NCBI GenBank assembly: GCA_964019695.1
Contig: CAXHUL010000547.1
Span: 406,407-470,406, forward strand
Origin: Loripinus fragilis
Lineage: Eukaryota; Mollusca; Bivalvia; Lucinida; Lucinidae
Reading direction: 5' to 3'
DNA: 64,000 nt
This document shows positions 39,001 through 51,194 of the stretch, piece by piece. The notes under the pieces were generated by a model. The model made no database searches. It saw nothing but the letters and a program-made list of their open reading frames with translations, and was not told the origin of the DNA. Each line of letters begins with the position of its first letter. The first letter of the stretch is position 1. Made by a program: the position numbers and the translations under genes.

Positions 39001-42000
39001 AGATTCTGGCATTCTTTAATTCATTCTAAAATTTCAAGAAATAAGAAAGATATTGCAAAAATATTGAAGTCTCGGCCTGGAAAATTGCCCCCGTTTAAGG
39101 CTGTTTTTTCCGAAATATGATATGTGTGTTTGATTGGCTGTCACATCTTGAATTCTCATTCTGTTGTTCTCATATTGCTTTCACAAGTTCAGTGAATGTA
39201 TAGTTGTTGGTATATAGATTTATTTCTCAATATAAAGTAAAATTAGGGTCTGTTCTGAGCAGCAAATTTCTATTTTCGGGGTTTTGAGATGTTTGGGTCC
39301 CTATTGACATGATATTTTGCCTAGAGATATGAAATAAGCTCAAATACAAGCTTTTGAAGAAAAAATGAGCCATATTTTTTAAATATTTGGTTAAAACTGA
39401 GATTTCTAGGCTTTTGTAAGGTGTCGGCAACTGGTACATGTCAGAATAAGGTGCAAAAATGTATTCCTAATTCATCTAGACTGTAGACTCAAGTCAATAT
39501 GGAGCTGTTTGTTTAAAATATCAAGCTCCCTCTGAGACAGGCAGGTCCCACCTCGACACTGGCCAGCTACTTTGTGGCCTCGGACAGCTCAAAAATGCCT
39601 ATCAGGACAGTGAACAAGTCCCAACTTTATAACCCTTGTCAAATGTTGAATCAATATCATTTTGTGTGTGTGTGTGCCGAGTGTGTGTGTTGGGGGGGGG
39701 GGGGCGAGGGACAGCTAATTTACAAGGTAGTTAATAGTGTCCTTCCTTATTTTTAAGATTTGTTTTGCTGAGGAAGAGAGCTGCGGTCGGCTTTTATTGT
39801 GTTCTTGCTATTGAGTGGGTGTCTGTGTTAGGGTGTCTCTTCCTCGGGATGTGATGGCTGGTTGATCTGTGGTTTATAATTGTGGCATTTCACTGACCAT
39901 ACTAACATGTTTTCTTGGTACTAGACTTCAATATGGTCATTACCGTAGTTACTCTAAATATTGGCCCACCACAGCTTCTCTGCAAGTTTATCATGAAATC
40001 TTTTGTACCCCCCCCCCCCCACCCCCATTTCACAATCGGATGAGTTGTGATAAGTTATATAAGCCCTGATCAGACTGCTCCTATCCAAATGTCCGACCTT
40101 GGTTGAAACTACTTGCTCATGCCTAACAGGTGGAATATTTAGGGTAAATACAGCATAAGCAGTGTGATCTCAATTTGTGTTTTTGTCCATAAACAGTTTG
40201 GATTCTGATCAAACTGCTGTTGCCCTTGGAGTCTCTTTTTAACTGATTGAGACTAAAAAAGTAACTCTGCACCACTTGTCAGACAGTGTTTCAAGGAGTA
40301 ATTATTTATTTTTTATTTATGATAAGTTATGGAGCCTATGGGAAGACAACTGAACAAGTCCACCAGTTATAAGTGACAACACCATGCCAGACTACACAGT
40401 GGTTCTTCCATTTTGAGCAGTCACCGTCATATAACAACAAAGCGTTGATTCCAAAACCTTCGGTAAGATTCTTTGTATTGAATACCAAGTTCTAGGTGAA
40501 TAAGCCACCTCCTTTGAGTCTACACAAGCATCATTGGAGTCTGCATAATGAGTGGATATGCCCTGGAAGGACAAAATGCCCCACCTTGAATTGTGTCTGA
40601 CACTGCTGATTATGAAAAGGATAAAAAAGGACTTTCCTGTCATATTTATACTCATTTTTACATGCTGTCAGAATTGGGGGAATTCTAAACAATAACAGAC
40701 ACCATAGAATAAGTGACCCTGTCACATTTTATGAAAAAGAGCTGCATATGCATATGTTGTCCAGGTGGTGTTGTGTATTCCTGTCGACAATTTGTTGACG
40801 GCTCACAGACGCATGCTGTGTTTGACTGCTTCACATTCTTCAGCATCACACACACATTTAATGACCGGCCTCCTATTGTCTTTGGTATTGTTATGTAAAT
40901 AATCAAGATTAAAATTCAGCAGTTTTGATTGTCAATTTCCTCTTTAAAATTTGAATTTAAAACTTGAAAATTATTAAATTTAATAAAATTTGCTGAAATT
41001 TAAGTTTAAAATTGCCATACACATACTGGGCTGATATTTTTTCATTACTTTTGGATTATGTTGAGAGGAGGGACTTCAGAGATTCTGGCATTCTTTAATT
41101 CATTCTAAAATTTCAAGAAATAAGAAAGATATTGCAAAAATATTGAAGTCTCGGCCTGGAAAATTGCCCCCGTTTAAGGCTGTTTTTTCCGAAATATGAT
41201 ATGTGTGTTTGATTGGCTGTCACATCTGGAATTCTCATTCTGTTGTTCTCATATTGCTTTCACAAGTTCAGTGAATGTATAGTTGTTGGTATATAGATTT
41301 ATTTCTCAATATAAAGTAAAATTAGGGTCTGATTGATAGGAATCAGACCACAATTATGTCCCTTGATCGGTTGTACACAATAAGGACGTTGTTTCGCGCA
41401 AATAGTTCCCCTGTCAGTGGGCTGTAAATCTACCAATTCATGTGAGCATCCTTGTTATTGGGTATGTCTGAACTGCCCAATGAATAAGCTTAATTTCAGA
41501 AAATGTTGCTTCTGTCACGGTAACTGGTCATTCTAGGAAAATTGAGGCCTCTGCACACCTGAGTAAAATGCTGTTGAAACAGCCAACACGACTGCTGTGC
41601 ACCATAGGGTTTGCCTAAACTCCTGTGGTTCCAAAACGAGCCGGACTTGCCCTATCTAGTCAGTGATTAGAATGACTCCCAGGCCATGTTTGAGTGGGGA
41701 AAAGCTTCAGAAGAAAGCCAGCTTCATCATGTATAATAGGAGGTGTTGTAATGAATGATTAAATTATATAGTAAAATTAATTGTAGTCTCGCGCCTGTTC
41801 TGAGCAGCAAATTTCTATTTTCGGGGTTTTGAGATGTTTGGGTCCCTATTGACATGATATTTTGCCTAGAGATATGAAATAAGCTCAAATACAAGCTTTT
41901 GAAGAAAAAATGAGCCATATTTTTTTAAATATTTGGTTAAAACTGAGATTTCTAGGCTTTTGTAAGGTGTCGGCAACTGGTACATGTCAGAATAAGGTGC

Positions 42001-45000
42001 AAAAATGTATTCCTAATTCATCTAGACTGTAGACTCAAGTCAAAATGGAGCTGTTTGTTTAAAATATCAAGCTCCCTCCGAGACAGGCAGGTCCCACCTC
42101 GACACTGGCCAGCTACTTTGTGGCCTCGGACAGCTCAAAAATGCCTATCAGGACAGTGAACAAGTCCCAACTTTATAACCCTTGTCAAATGTTGAATCAA
42201 TATCATTTTGTGTGTGTGTGTGCCGAGTGTGTGTGTTGGGGGGGGGGGGGGGGGGCGAGGGACAGCTAATTTACAAGGTAGTTAATAGTGTCCTTCCTTA
42301 TTTTTAAGATTTGTCTTGCTGAGGAAGAGAGCTGCGGTCGGCTTTTATTGTGTTCTTGCTATTGAGTGGGTGTCTGTGTTAGGGTGTCTCTTCCTCGGGA
42401 TGTGATGGCTGGTTGATCTGTGGTTTATAATTGTGGCATTTCACTGACCATACTAACATGTTTTCTTGGTACTAGACTTCAATATGGTCATTACCGTAGT
42501 TACTCTAAATATTGGCCCACCACAGCTTCTCTGCAAGTTTATCATGAAATCTTTTGTACCCCCCCCACCCCCATTTCACAATCGGATGAGTTGTGATAAG
42601 TTATATAAGCCCTGATCAGACTGCTCCTATCCAAATGTCCGACCTTGGTTGAAACTACTTGCTCATGCCTAACAGGTGGAATATTTAGGGTAAATACAGC
42701 ATAAGCAGTGTGATCTCAATTTGTGTTTTTGTCCATAAACAGTTTGGATTCTGATCAAACTGCTGTTGCCCTTGGAGTCTCTTTTTAACTGATTGAGACT
42801 AAAAAAGTAACTCTGCACCACTTGTCAGACAGTGTTTCAAGGAGTAATTATTTATTTTTTATTTATGATTAGGTTATGGAGCCTATGGGAAGACAACTGA
42901 ACAAGTCCACCAGTTATAAGTGACAACACCATGCCAGACTACACAGTGGTTCTTCCATTTTGAGCAGTCACCGTCATATAACAAGAAAGCGTTGATTCCA
43001 AAACCTTCGGTAAGATTCTTTGTATTGAATACCAAGTTCTAGGTGAATAAGCCACCTCCTTTGAGTCTACACAAGCATCATTGGAGTCTGCATAATGAGT
43101 GGATATGCCCTGGAAGGACAAAATGCCCCACCTTGAATTGTGTCTGACACTGCTGATTATGAAAAGGATAAAAAAGGACTTTCCTGTCATATTTATACTC
43201 ATTTTTACATGCTGTCAGAATTGGGGGAATTCTAAACAATAACAGACACCATAGAATAAGTGACCCTGTCACATTTTATGAAAAAGAGCTGCATATGCAT
43301 ATGTTGTCCAGGTGGTGTTGTGTATTCCTGTCGACAATTTGTTGACGGCTCACAGACGCATGCTGTGTTTGACTGCTTCACATTCTTCAGCATCACACAC
43401 ACATTTAATGGCCGGCCTCCTATTGTCTTTGGTATTGTTATGTAAATAATCAAGATTAAAATTCAGCAGTTTTGATTGTCAATTTCCTCTTTAAAATTTG
43501 AATTTAAAACTTGAAAATTATTAAATTTAATAAAATTTGCTGAAATTTAAGTTTAAAATTGCCATACACATACTGGGCTGATATTTTTTCATTACTTTTG
43601 GATTATGTTGAGAGGAGGGACTTCAGAGATTCTGGCATTCTTTAATTCATTCTAAAATTTCAAGAAATAAGAAAGATATTGCAAAAATATTGAAGTCTCG
43701 GCCTGGAAAATTGCCCCCGTTTAAGGCTGTTTTTTCCGAAATATGATATGTGTGTTTGATTGGCTGTCACATCTTGAATTCTCATTCTGTTGTTCTCATA
43801 TTGCTTTCACAAGTTCAGTGAATGTATAGTTGTTGGTATATAGATTTATTTCTCAATATAAAGTAAAATTAGGGTCTGATTGATAGGAATCAGACCACAA
43901 TTATGTCCCTTGATCGGTTGTACACAATAAGCACGTTGTTTCGCGCAAATAGTTCCCCTGTCAGTGGGCTGTAAATCTACCAATTCATGTGAGCATCCTT
44001 GTTATTGGGTATGTCTGAACTGCCCAATGAATAAGCTTAATTTCAGAAAATGTTGCTTCTGTCCCGGTAACTGGTCATTCTAGGAAAATTGAGGCCTCTG
44101 CACACCTGAGTAAAATGCTGTTGAAACAGCCAACACGACTGCTGTGCACCATAGGGTTTGCCTAAACTCCTGTGGTTCCAAAACGAGCCGGACTTGCCCT
44201 ATCTAGTCAGTGATTAGAATGACTCCCAGGCCATGTTTGAGTGGGGAAAAGCTTCAGAAGAAAGCCAGCTTCATCATGTATAATAGGAGGTGTTGTAATG
44301 AATGATTAAATTATATAGTAAAATTAATTGTAGTCTCGCGCCTGTTCTGAGCAGCAAATTTCTATTTTCGGGGTTTTGAGATGTTTGGGTCCCTATTGAC
44401 ATGATATTTTGCCTAGAGATATGAAATAAGCTCAAATACAAGCTTTTGAAGAAAAAATGAGCCATATTTTTTTAAATATTTGGTTAAAACTGAGATTTCT
44501 AGGCTTTTGTAAGGTGTCGGCAACTGGTACATGTCAGAATAAGGTGCAAAAATGTATTCCTAATTCATCTAGACTGTAGACTCAAGTCAAAATGGAGCTG
44601 TTTGTTTAAAATATCAAGCTCCCTCTGAGACAGGCAGGTCCCACCTCGACACTGGCCAGCTACTTTGTGGCCTCGGACAGCTCAAAAATGCCTATCAGGA
44701 CAGTGAACAAGTCCCAACTTTATAACCCTTGTCAAATGTTGAATCAATATCATTTTGTGTGTGTGTGTGCCGAGTGTGTGTGTTGGGGGGGGGGGGGGGG
44801 GGGCGAGGGACAGCTAATTTACAAGGTAGTTAATAGTGTCCTTCCTTATTTTTAAGATTTGTCTTGCTGAGGAAGAGAGCTGCGGTCGGCTTTTATTGTG
44901 TTCTTGCTATTGAGTGGGTGTCTGTGTTAGGGTGTCTCTTCCTCGGGATGTGATGGCTGGTTGATCTGTGGTTTATAATTGTGGCATTTCACTGACCATA

Positions 45001-46929
45001 CTAACATGTTTTCTTGGTACTAGACTTCAATATGGTCATTACCGTAGTTACTCTAAATATTGGCCCACCACAGCTTCTCTGCAAGTTTATCATGAAATCT
45101 TTTGTACCCGCCCCCCCCACCCCCATTTCACAATCGGATGAGTTGTGATAAGTTATATAAGCCCTGATCAGACTGCTCCTATCCAAATGTCCGACCTTGG
45201 TTGAAACTACTTGCTCATGCCTAACAGGTGGAATATTTAGGGTAAATACAGCATAAGCAGTGTGATCTCAATTTGTGTTTTTGTCCATAAACAGTTTGGA
45301 TTCTGATCAAACTGCTGTTGCCCTTGGAGTCTCTTTTTAACTGATTGAGACTAAAAAAAGTAACTCTGCACCACTTGTCAGACAGTGTTTCAAGGAGTAA
45401 TTATTTATTTTTTATTTATGATTAGGTTATGGAGCCTATGGGAAGACAACTGAACAAGTCCACCAGTTATAAGTGACAACACCATGCCAGACTACACAGT
45501 GGTTCTTCCATTTTGGGCAGTCACCGTCATATAACAAGAAAGCGTTGATTCCAAAACCTTCGGTAAGATTCTTTGTATTGAATACCAAGTTCTAGGTGAA
45601 TAAGCCACCTCCTTTGAGTCTACACAAGCATCATTGGAGTCTGCATAATGAGTGGATATGCCCTGGAAGGACAAAATGCCCCACCTTGAATTGTGTCTGA
45701 CACTGCTGATTATGAAAAGGATAAAAAAGGACTTTCCTGTCATATTTATACTCATTTTTACATGCTGTCAGAATTGGGGGAATTCTAAACAATAACAGAC
45801 ACCATAGAATAAGTGACCCTGTCACATTTTATGAAAAAGAGCTGCATATGCATATGTTGTCCAGGTGGTGTTGTGTATTCCTGTCGACAATTTGTTGACG
45901 GCTCACAGACGCATGCTGTGTTTGACTGCTTCACATTCTTCAGCATCACACACACATCTAATGGCCGGCCTCCTATTGTCTTTGGTATTGTTATGTAAAT
46001 AATCAAGATTAAAATTCAGCAGTTTTGATTGTCAATTTCCTCTTTAAAATTTGAATTTAAAACTTGAAAATTATTAAATTTAATAAAATTTGCTGAAATT
46101 TAAGTTTAAAATTGCCAAACACATACTGGGCTGATATATTTTCATTACTTTTGGATTATGTTGAGAGGAGGGACTTCAGAGATTCTGGCATTCTTTAATT
46201 CATTCTAAAATTTCAAGAAATAAGAAAGATATTGCAAAAATATTGAAGTCTCGGCCTGGAAAATTGCCCCCGTTTAAGGCTGTTTTTTCCGAAATATGAT
46301 ATGTGTGTTTGATTGGCTGTCACATCTTGAATTCTCATTCTGTTGTTCTCATATTGCTTTCACAAGTTCAGTGAATGTATAGTTGTTGGTATATAGATTT
46401 ATTTCTCAATATAAAGTAAAATTAGGGTCTGTTCTGAGCAGCAAATTTCTATTTTCGGGTTTTTGAGATGTTTGGGTCCCTATTGACATGATATTTTGCC
46501 TAGAGATATGAAATAAGCTCAAATACAAGCTTTTGAAGAAAAAATGAGCCATATTTTTTAAATATTTGGTTAAAACTGAGATTTCTAGGCTTTTGTAAGG
46601 TGTCGGCAACTGGTACATGTCAGAATAAGGTGCAAAAATGTATTCCTAATTCATCTAGACTGTAGACTCAAGTCAAAATGGAGCTGTTTGTTTAAAATAT
46701 CAAGCTCCCTCTGAGACAGGCAGGTCCCACCTCGACACTGGCCAGCTACTTTGTGGCCTCTGACAGCTCAAAAATGCCTATCAGGACAGTGAACAGGTCC
46801 CAACTTTATAACCCTTGTCAAATGTTGAATCAATATCTACTGTTGCTCCCATTTTGTGTGTGTGTGTGCCGAGTGTGTGTGTGTGGGGGGGGGGGGGGAG
46901 GGACAGCTAATTTACAAGGTAGTTAATAG
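33039..46929. repeat. Array block: mixed C-A-B and C-B units (right domain)
   Basis: C 33039-34633, A 34634-35095, B 35096-35581; C 35582-37173, B 37174-37659; C 37660-39252, B 39253-39737; C 39738-41331, A 41332-41798, B 41799-42288; C 42289-43878, A 43879-44345, B 44346-44836; C 44837-46431, B 46432-46929. The three A copies share cctgttctgag at their end. The last B carries a private ~13 bp insertion after caatatc (about 46838-46850) and a rearranged G-run junction. Both fit decay near an array edge. Confidence 0.87.
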
Positions 46930-47068
46930 TGTCCTTCCTTATTTTTAAGATTTGTCTTGCTGAGGAAGAGAGCTGCGGTCGGCTTTTATTGTGTTCTTGC
47001 TATTGAGTGGGTGTCTGTGTTAGGGTGTCTCTTCCTCGGGATGTGATGGCTGGTTGATCTGTGGTTTA

Positions 47069-47499
47069 CAATACAATACAATACAATACAAAATTTATTT
47101 ATATAGTCGGAGGTACAAACAGTATAACATTAGCTATGAATAGCTATTTACCGACTTACAAATTAAGACAAGTTTACATACATACAAGCACAACACATAT
47201 ATAATAAGTTAAGATAGGAGCATGTTTAAAACAGCACATTTTACTTACTTTATCACAGCTTTTAAAGTACTTTAATTCTTAAAACAAATGATTTGCAAGT
47301 CGGTACTTGTGAATCAGTGTTTCAAGTCTAAAGTACTGATAGAATTGTCTTTCATAAAATATTTTAGTAGAACCAGCTACATTTAACCTGCAGGTTAAAA
47401 CAAAGCGTAATTACAAATAAAAATGAAGCATAAAACAAGCATAAAGCATAAAGCATAAAACAAGCATAAACAAGCAAAATTTAAACGTCTGAACTAAAC
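47069..47499 (-). other. LINE 3' UTR with TATTG tail and 9-bp minisatellite
   Basis: Non-coding 3' part of the LINE. On the plus strand it starts with four caata repeats, then caaaatttattta. It contains an imperfect repeat of agcataaa/caagcata words at about 47425-47477. The short pentamer tail replaces a poly-A tail, as in CR1-like elements that end in short tandem repeats. Confidence 0.75.
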
Positions 47500-48177
47500 A
47501 AACACACACAGGCCTCTCCGCTCCATGAATTAACCTGGTTTTTGAAAACATTATAACTTGTAATGTCTCTGAAATATTGTGGGAGGTTGTTCCACATCTT
47601 AGCAGCAGTGGAGCGGAAAGACCTAGTGCCGTATCTGCTTGTTCTCACCCGGGGGATTTCTACAGTCTGTGTATACCTAAAAGAATAAGAAAGATTTTTA
47701 AAAGTTAATAGATCATTTAAATAGACTGGGGATAAATTGTTTTAAATCTTAAATGCTTCTAATGCAATTGCCCGCAGACGCCTGACCTTTAAGGAAGGTA
47801 ACTGAGATTTCAAAAGCAACGATTCATAGCTAGAGTCATAATCTCTATATATAAACCGAAGGGCCCTTTCTTGTATTTTCTCAATCTTTTTTGTATTTTT
47901 TTTCACCACAAAAATGCCAGGTTAGCGGGCAATAATTAAAATTTGACATAATAAAAGAATAATATACATTTAGTTTTCCCAGTTTACATAAGTGACCACC
48001 TATTCTCTTTAAAACATTTAACTGACGTGAAGCTTTTTTACATACATTTGAAATATGCTCATCAAAGTCTAGTTTAAAATCAATTGTTACACCAAGTAGC
48101 TTTACACTATCTTCACAATTAACAATATTTTCACCAAGATTGAAACAAATATTTTCACTGCGTGTACGCTTGCCCAC
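47500..48177 (-). pseudogene. LINE C-terminal (thumb and tail) region, with in-frame stop
   Basis: The frame at 47881-48177 encodes VKLLGVTIDFKLDFDEHIS, a well-known post-RT motif of CR1/Jockey elements, followed by SNFNYCPLTWHFCG. After another frame change at about 47880 the minus strand still reads IQERALRFIYRD, SSYESLLLKSQLPSLKVRRL and, after a stop near 47745, RTSRYGTRSFRSTAAKMWNN. These tail motifs are characteristic of the same family, so the coding remnant extends to about 47500. Confidence 0.8.
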
Positions 48178-48193
48178 AGCTATAGCCTGAAAC

Positions 48194-48802
48194 TTAATTA
48201 CCAGGGTTTGCTTTCATCTGGTTGTCTGCAAACCACTGGATAAGCATAGTGCTGTCTTCAACAAGTTCATCAATGAGTCTCTTCAAATCTGTGTCAGCGT
48301 GTGATACCGTATTATCATCTGCGTAATTATAAAGCTTACAGTTTTTAATGAAAAGAAAGATGTCATTGATGAAGATGTTGAAAAGGACTGGTCCCAGAAT
48401 GGATCCCTGAGGCACACCCTTGAGGATAGATTGAAAATTACTTTTGAAATTTCCAAGTTTGACGCATTGTTTTCTATTGGTTAGATAGCTTGCCATTAGT
48501 TTTAGGGCATTTTCGGATAGACCATAAGTTTTAAGTTTTAGCAGATGCAGGTCATGAGGTAAACAGTCAAATGCTTTCGAAAGGTCCATTAAAATTGCTG
48601 CCACATATTTATTTTGATCTAAAGCCTGCTTCCAATCTTCAATTACCCTCAAAAGTGTGCTCTGGCAACCATACTGGGCCCGAAAAGCTGAAAGGAAGAT
48701 ATCAAAATGATGGTTGAAATATTCAGTTAATTGGGAATTTAATGCTTTTTCATAGAGTTTTGATAAAATAGGTAATATGCTCACCGGACGGAAGTTTTCC
48801 TT
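48194..48802 (-). pseudogene. LINE reverse transcriptase core
   Basis: The RT fingers and palm are well preserved: FRPVSILPILSKLYEKAL, then ILMDLSKAFDCLPHD (motif A with the first catalytic Asp), YLTNRKQCVKL, KGVPQGSILGPVLFNIFIND (motif B) and NYADDNTV (motif C, the catalytic YADD). It ends WFADNQMKANPGN followed by a stop, where related elements continue into the thumb; the next segment picks up in another frame after about 17 bp. Catalytic residues are intact but the protein cannot be made as one piece. Confidence 0.92.
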
Positions 48803-48804
48803 AT

Positions 48805-49410
48805 CTAAACAGCTGTTTTCTTATGTAATGGGGCAACTACTGCCTTTTTTGCATCATCTGGAAATTGTGATTTTTTAAATGTCAAGTTTATCATATTAGT
48901 GATAGGCTTTACAACTGTAGTTTGGGCTAATTTAAGAATTTTGGTTGAAATACCATCACACCCTGTTGCTTTCTTAAGATTTAATTTATTAATTTGCTTA
49001 CTAATAAACTCTTCCTTAATGGGTTTGAATTCAAATGATGAGGGCTCTGTGAGATTATCCTTAATTTTCAAAATACTTGGATGATTTTCATTTACAGGTA
49101 TAGCATTTTGACCTATATTTTTGGCTACATTTACAAAAAAGTGATTAAAAATGCCACAGACTTCTTGCTGATCATTGATTAGTTTATTATCTTCAAATAA
49201 AATTGTGTCTTTGTGTACTTGTGAGCCTTTATTTGTTAAAAATGGTTTTACAGTTGGCCAGAAATCTTTTGATTTACAACCCCCCACACACCTTTCAATA
49301 AAATATTTATTAATAGATTTCCTTTTGAGTTTTGTAACTAAATTTCTCTGCTGCCTGAATTTTTCCCAATTTTTAGAGTTTCTACACTTTTGAAATTTGT
49401 TAAAAAGCAT
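48805..49410 (-). pseudogene. LINE linker and N-terminal RT region
   Basis: About 200 codons between endonuclease and the RT core. They include a basic stretch (RQQRNLVTKLKRKSINKYF) and the pre-palm motif LNLKKATGCDGISTKILKLA, which is the usual K-x-x-G-x-D-G-I signature at the start of non-LTR reverse transcriptases. A late FPDDAKKAVVAPLHKK motif follows. The frame stops just before the FRPVSILP motif, so one frameshift separates it from the next segment, near 48800-48820. Confidence 0.87.
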
Positions 49411-50287
49411 TCTTTTTTATAAATGGCCTGCTTAAGACTTTTATTCATATAAGGGACAGGTTTCGGTAAGATTTTTTTCTTTTTTAAAGGTGCATGTTTA
49501 TTTGTGACTGATAAAATAGCATTTGTAAAAGCTTCATAGGTATCATTTACATCATTATCTTCTGAAAAATTTAGCTGTGACAAGTTTCTTTCCATATCCA
49601 TATTAAAATTTACAACATCAAAATTTCTTAAACTTCTGTAAGTACACCACCTAGGCTTTTTAGAAGGTACATCTAACTTCAATTGAAAGGCAATAATATT
49701 GTGAACATCACTCAACCCACAGTTAAAATTTAGTGTTTTTCCAATACAATCACTGCTGCATGTTAAAATAACATCTACAAGAGAGGGTTTATTTCCCAAG
49801 GTAAAACAGGTAGGTTCCTTAACAGTATTGCTCAGATCAAAAACATCACACACATTATTTAATTTGCTACTTCTAGATTTATCCAGCATGTCAAAATTGA
49901 GGTCTCCTAAAAGAATAAAATGTTCATATTTTTCACTTATTCTGTCAAGTCCTAAAGTACAGTCATTTTCAAACACTTCATCGGATAAAAATGGGGGCTT
50001 GTATGCACCAAGAAAAAGCCATTTTTCTCCATTTAAATTCACTTCAATGTTTATACCTTCAATGTGTCCGAATTCTAGGTTACATTTCCGCTCCCCGGGT
50101 ATATCTGACCTAAGAAAGGCTGCCACACCTCCCCCGTTCTGAGTTCGATCAGCCCTCCAAAGGTGATAATTATCAACTGAGAATTGTGCGTCCACAAACG
50201 AGTCATCTAATTTAGTTTCTGCAATAAACAAAAGATCAACTATATTTTGAGTCAGAAGGTCTTTGATAGAGTCAAATTTATATCTCA
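49338..50287 (-). pseudogene. LINE endonuclease (APE-type) fragment
   Basis: Recognisable endonuclease/exonuclease/phosphatase fold motifs appear in order: AETKLDDSF (catalytic Glu), RADRTQNGGGVAAFLRSDIP, LGAYKPPF, ILLGDLNFD (GDxN), VDVIL and LSDVHNIIAF (terminal D-x-H). Such domains nick target DNA to start target-primed reverse transcription. The N-terminal strand with the first Asn is missing because of 5' truncation. The open frame runs on for 17 codons into the flanking satellite (to 50339), so its first Met is host sequence and not the element's start. The frame is lost near 49405-49412 at a homopolymer (ttctttttta on the plus strand), where a one-base shift would rejoin the next segment. 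Confidence 0.88.
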
Positions 50288-50994
50288 GTTTATAATTGTG
50301 GCATTTCACTGACCATACTAACATGTTTTCTTGGCACAAGACTTCAATATGGTCATTACCGTAGTTACTCTAAATATTGGCCCACCACAGCTTCTCTGCA
50401 AGTTTATCATGAAATCTTTTGTACCCCCCCCACCCCCATTTCACAATCGGATGAGTTGTGATAAGTTATATAAGCCCTGATCAGACTGCTCCTATCCAAA
50501 TGTCCGACCTTGGTTGAAACTACTTGCTCATGCCTAACAGGTGGAATATTTAGGGTAAATACAGCATAAGCAGTGTGATCTCAATTTGTGTTTTTGTCCA
50601 TAAACAGTTTGGATTCTGATCAAACTGCTGTTGCCCTTGGAGTCTCTTTTTAACTGATTGAGACTAAAAAAGTAACTCTGCACCACTTGTCAGACAGTGT
50701 TTCAAGGAGTAATTATTTATTTTTTATTTATGATTAGGTTATGGAGCCTATGGGAAGACAACTGAACAAGTCCACCAGTTATAAGTGACAACACCATGCC
50801 AGACTACACAGTGGTTCTTCCATTTTGAGCAGTCACCGTCATATAACAAGAAAGCGTTGATTCCAAAACCTTCGGTAAGATTCTTTGTATTAAATACCAA
50901 GTTCTAGGTGAATAAGCCACCTCCTTTGAGTCTACACAAGCATCATTGGAGTCTGCATAATGAGTGGATATGCCCTGGAAGGACAAAATGCCCC

Positions 50995-51194
50995 NNNNNN
51001 NNNNNNNNNNNNNNNNNNNNNNNNNNNNNNNNNNNNNNNNNNNNNNNNNNNNNNNNNNNNNNNNNNNNNNNNNNNNNNNNNNNNNNNNNNNNNNNNNNNN
51101 NNNNNNNNNNNNNNNNNNNNNNNNNNNNNNNNNNNNNNNNNNNNNNNNNNNNNNNNNNNNNNNNNNNNNNNNNNNNNNNNNNNNNNNNNNNNNN
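50995..51194. other. Assembly gap, exactly 200 N
   Basis: A run of 200 Ns, a conventional placeholder size. It starts inside a module C and ends in unrelated sequence, so the right boundary of the satellite and an unknown number of modules are missing. Apparent ORFs through it are meaningless. Confidence 0.99.

Larger units (their letters stand above)
47069..50287 (-). mobile_element. 5'-truncated CR1/Jockey-type non-LTR retrotransposon (LINE)
   Basis: This 3.2 kb insert is read on the minus strand. In order it holds an APE-type endonuclease, a linker, a reverse transcriptase with a YADD box, a C-terminal region and a 3' UTR. It ends in a short TATTG tandem tail, seen on the plus strand as (caata)4 at 47069-47088. 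A 4-5 bp target duplication (gttta) flanks it. The 5' end starts inside the endonuclease domain, after the expected N-terminal catalytic Asn region, which is typical 5' truncation. ORF1 is absent. Several frameshifts and an in-frame stop make the copy inactive. Only one of 18 C modules carries it, so insertion followed amplification of this unit. Placement in the CR1/L2/Jockey group is from motif layout; the exact clade is not determined. Confidence 0.9.
1..50994. repeat. Three-module tandem (satellite-like) array, left end outside window
   Basis: The first 51 kb consists of near-identical copies of three modules. A is about 468 bp, B about 485 bp and C about 1590 bp. Reading left to right there are 16 A, 28 B and 18 C, with the first and last C incomplete. 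A is always followed by B. B is followed by A or C. C is followed by B or A. No module is ever followed by itself. Copies differ mainly by scattered single bases and by homopolymer length: a G-run in B of 9 to about 23, and a C-run in C of 5 to 16. No long ORF exists in any module. The same 60-87 codon frames recur only because the copies are nearly identical, and they have no recognisable domain. The array enters from the left edge and ends in an assembly gap, so total size is unknown. I recognise no known satellite or transposon family in it. A one-off LINE insertion splits the last C. Confidence 0.97.
46930..50994. repeat. Last module C, split by a LINE and cut by the gap
   Basis: The 5' part of C is 46930-47068 and resumes at 50288 after the LINE. 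The two halves rejoin exactly at gtggttta/taattgtgg with a 4-5 bp duplication (gttta at 47064-47068 and 50288-50292). The right half runs to 50994, where it stops in Ns at aaaatgcccc, about 40% short of a full C. It shows only a few private differences (for example ttggcacaag and attaaatacc), so it is still close to the other copies. Confidence 0.9.

Noticed and set aside
48899..49393. Plus-strand frames at 48899-49084 and 49175-49393
   Set aside because: They are shadows of the LINE coding sequence on the minus strand.
1..50994. CRISPR array or bacterial repeat system
   Set aside because: Repeat units are 0.5-1.6 kb and nearly identical with no short repeat/unique spacer pattern; the window is eukaryotic.
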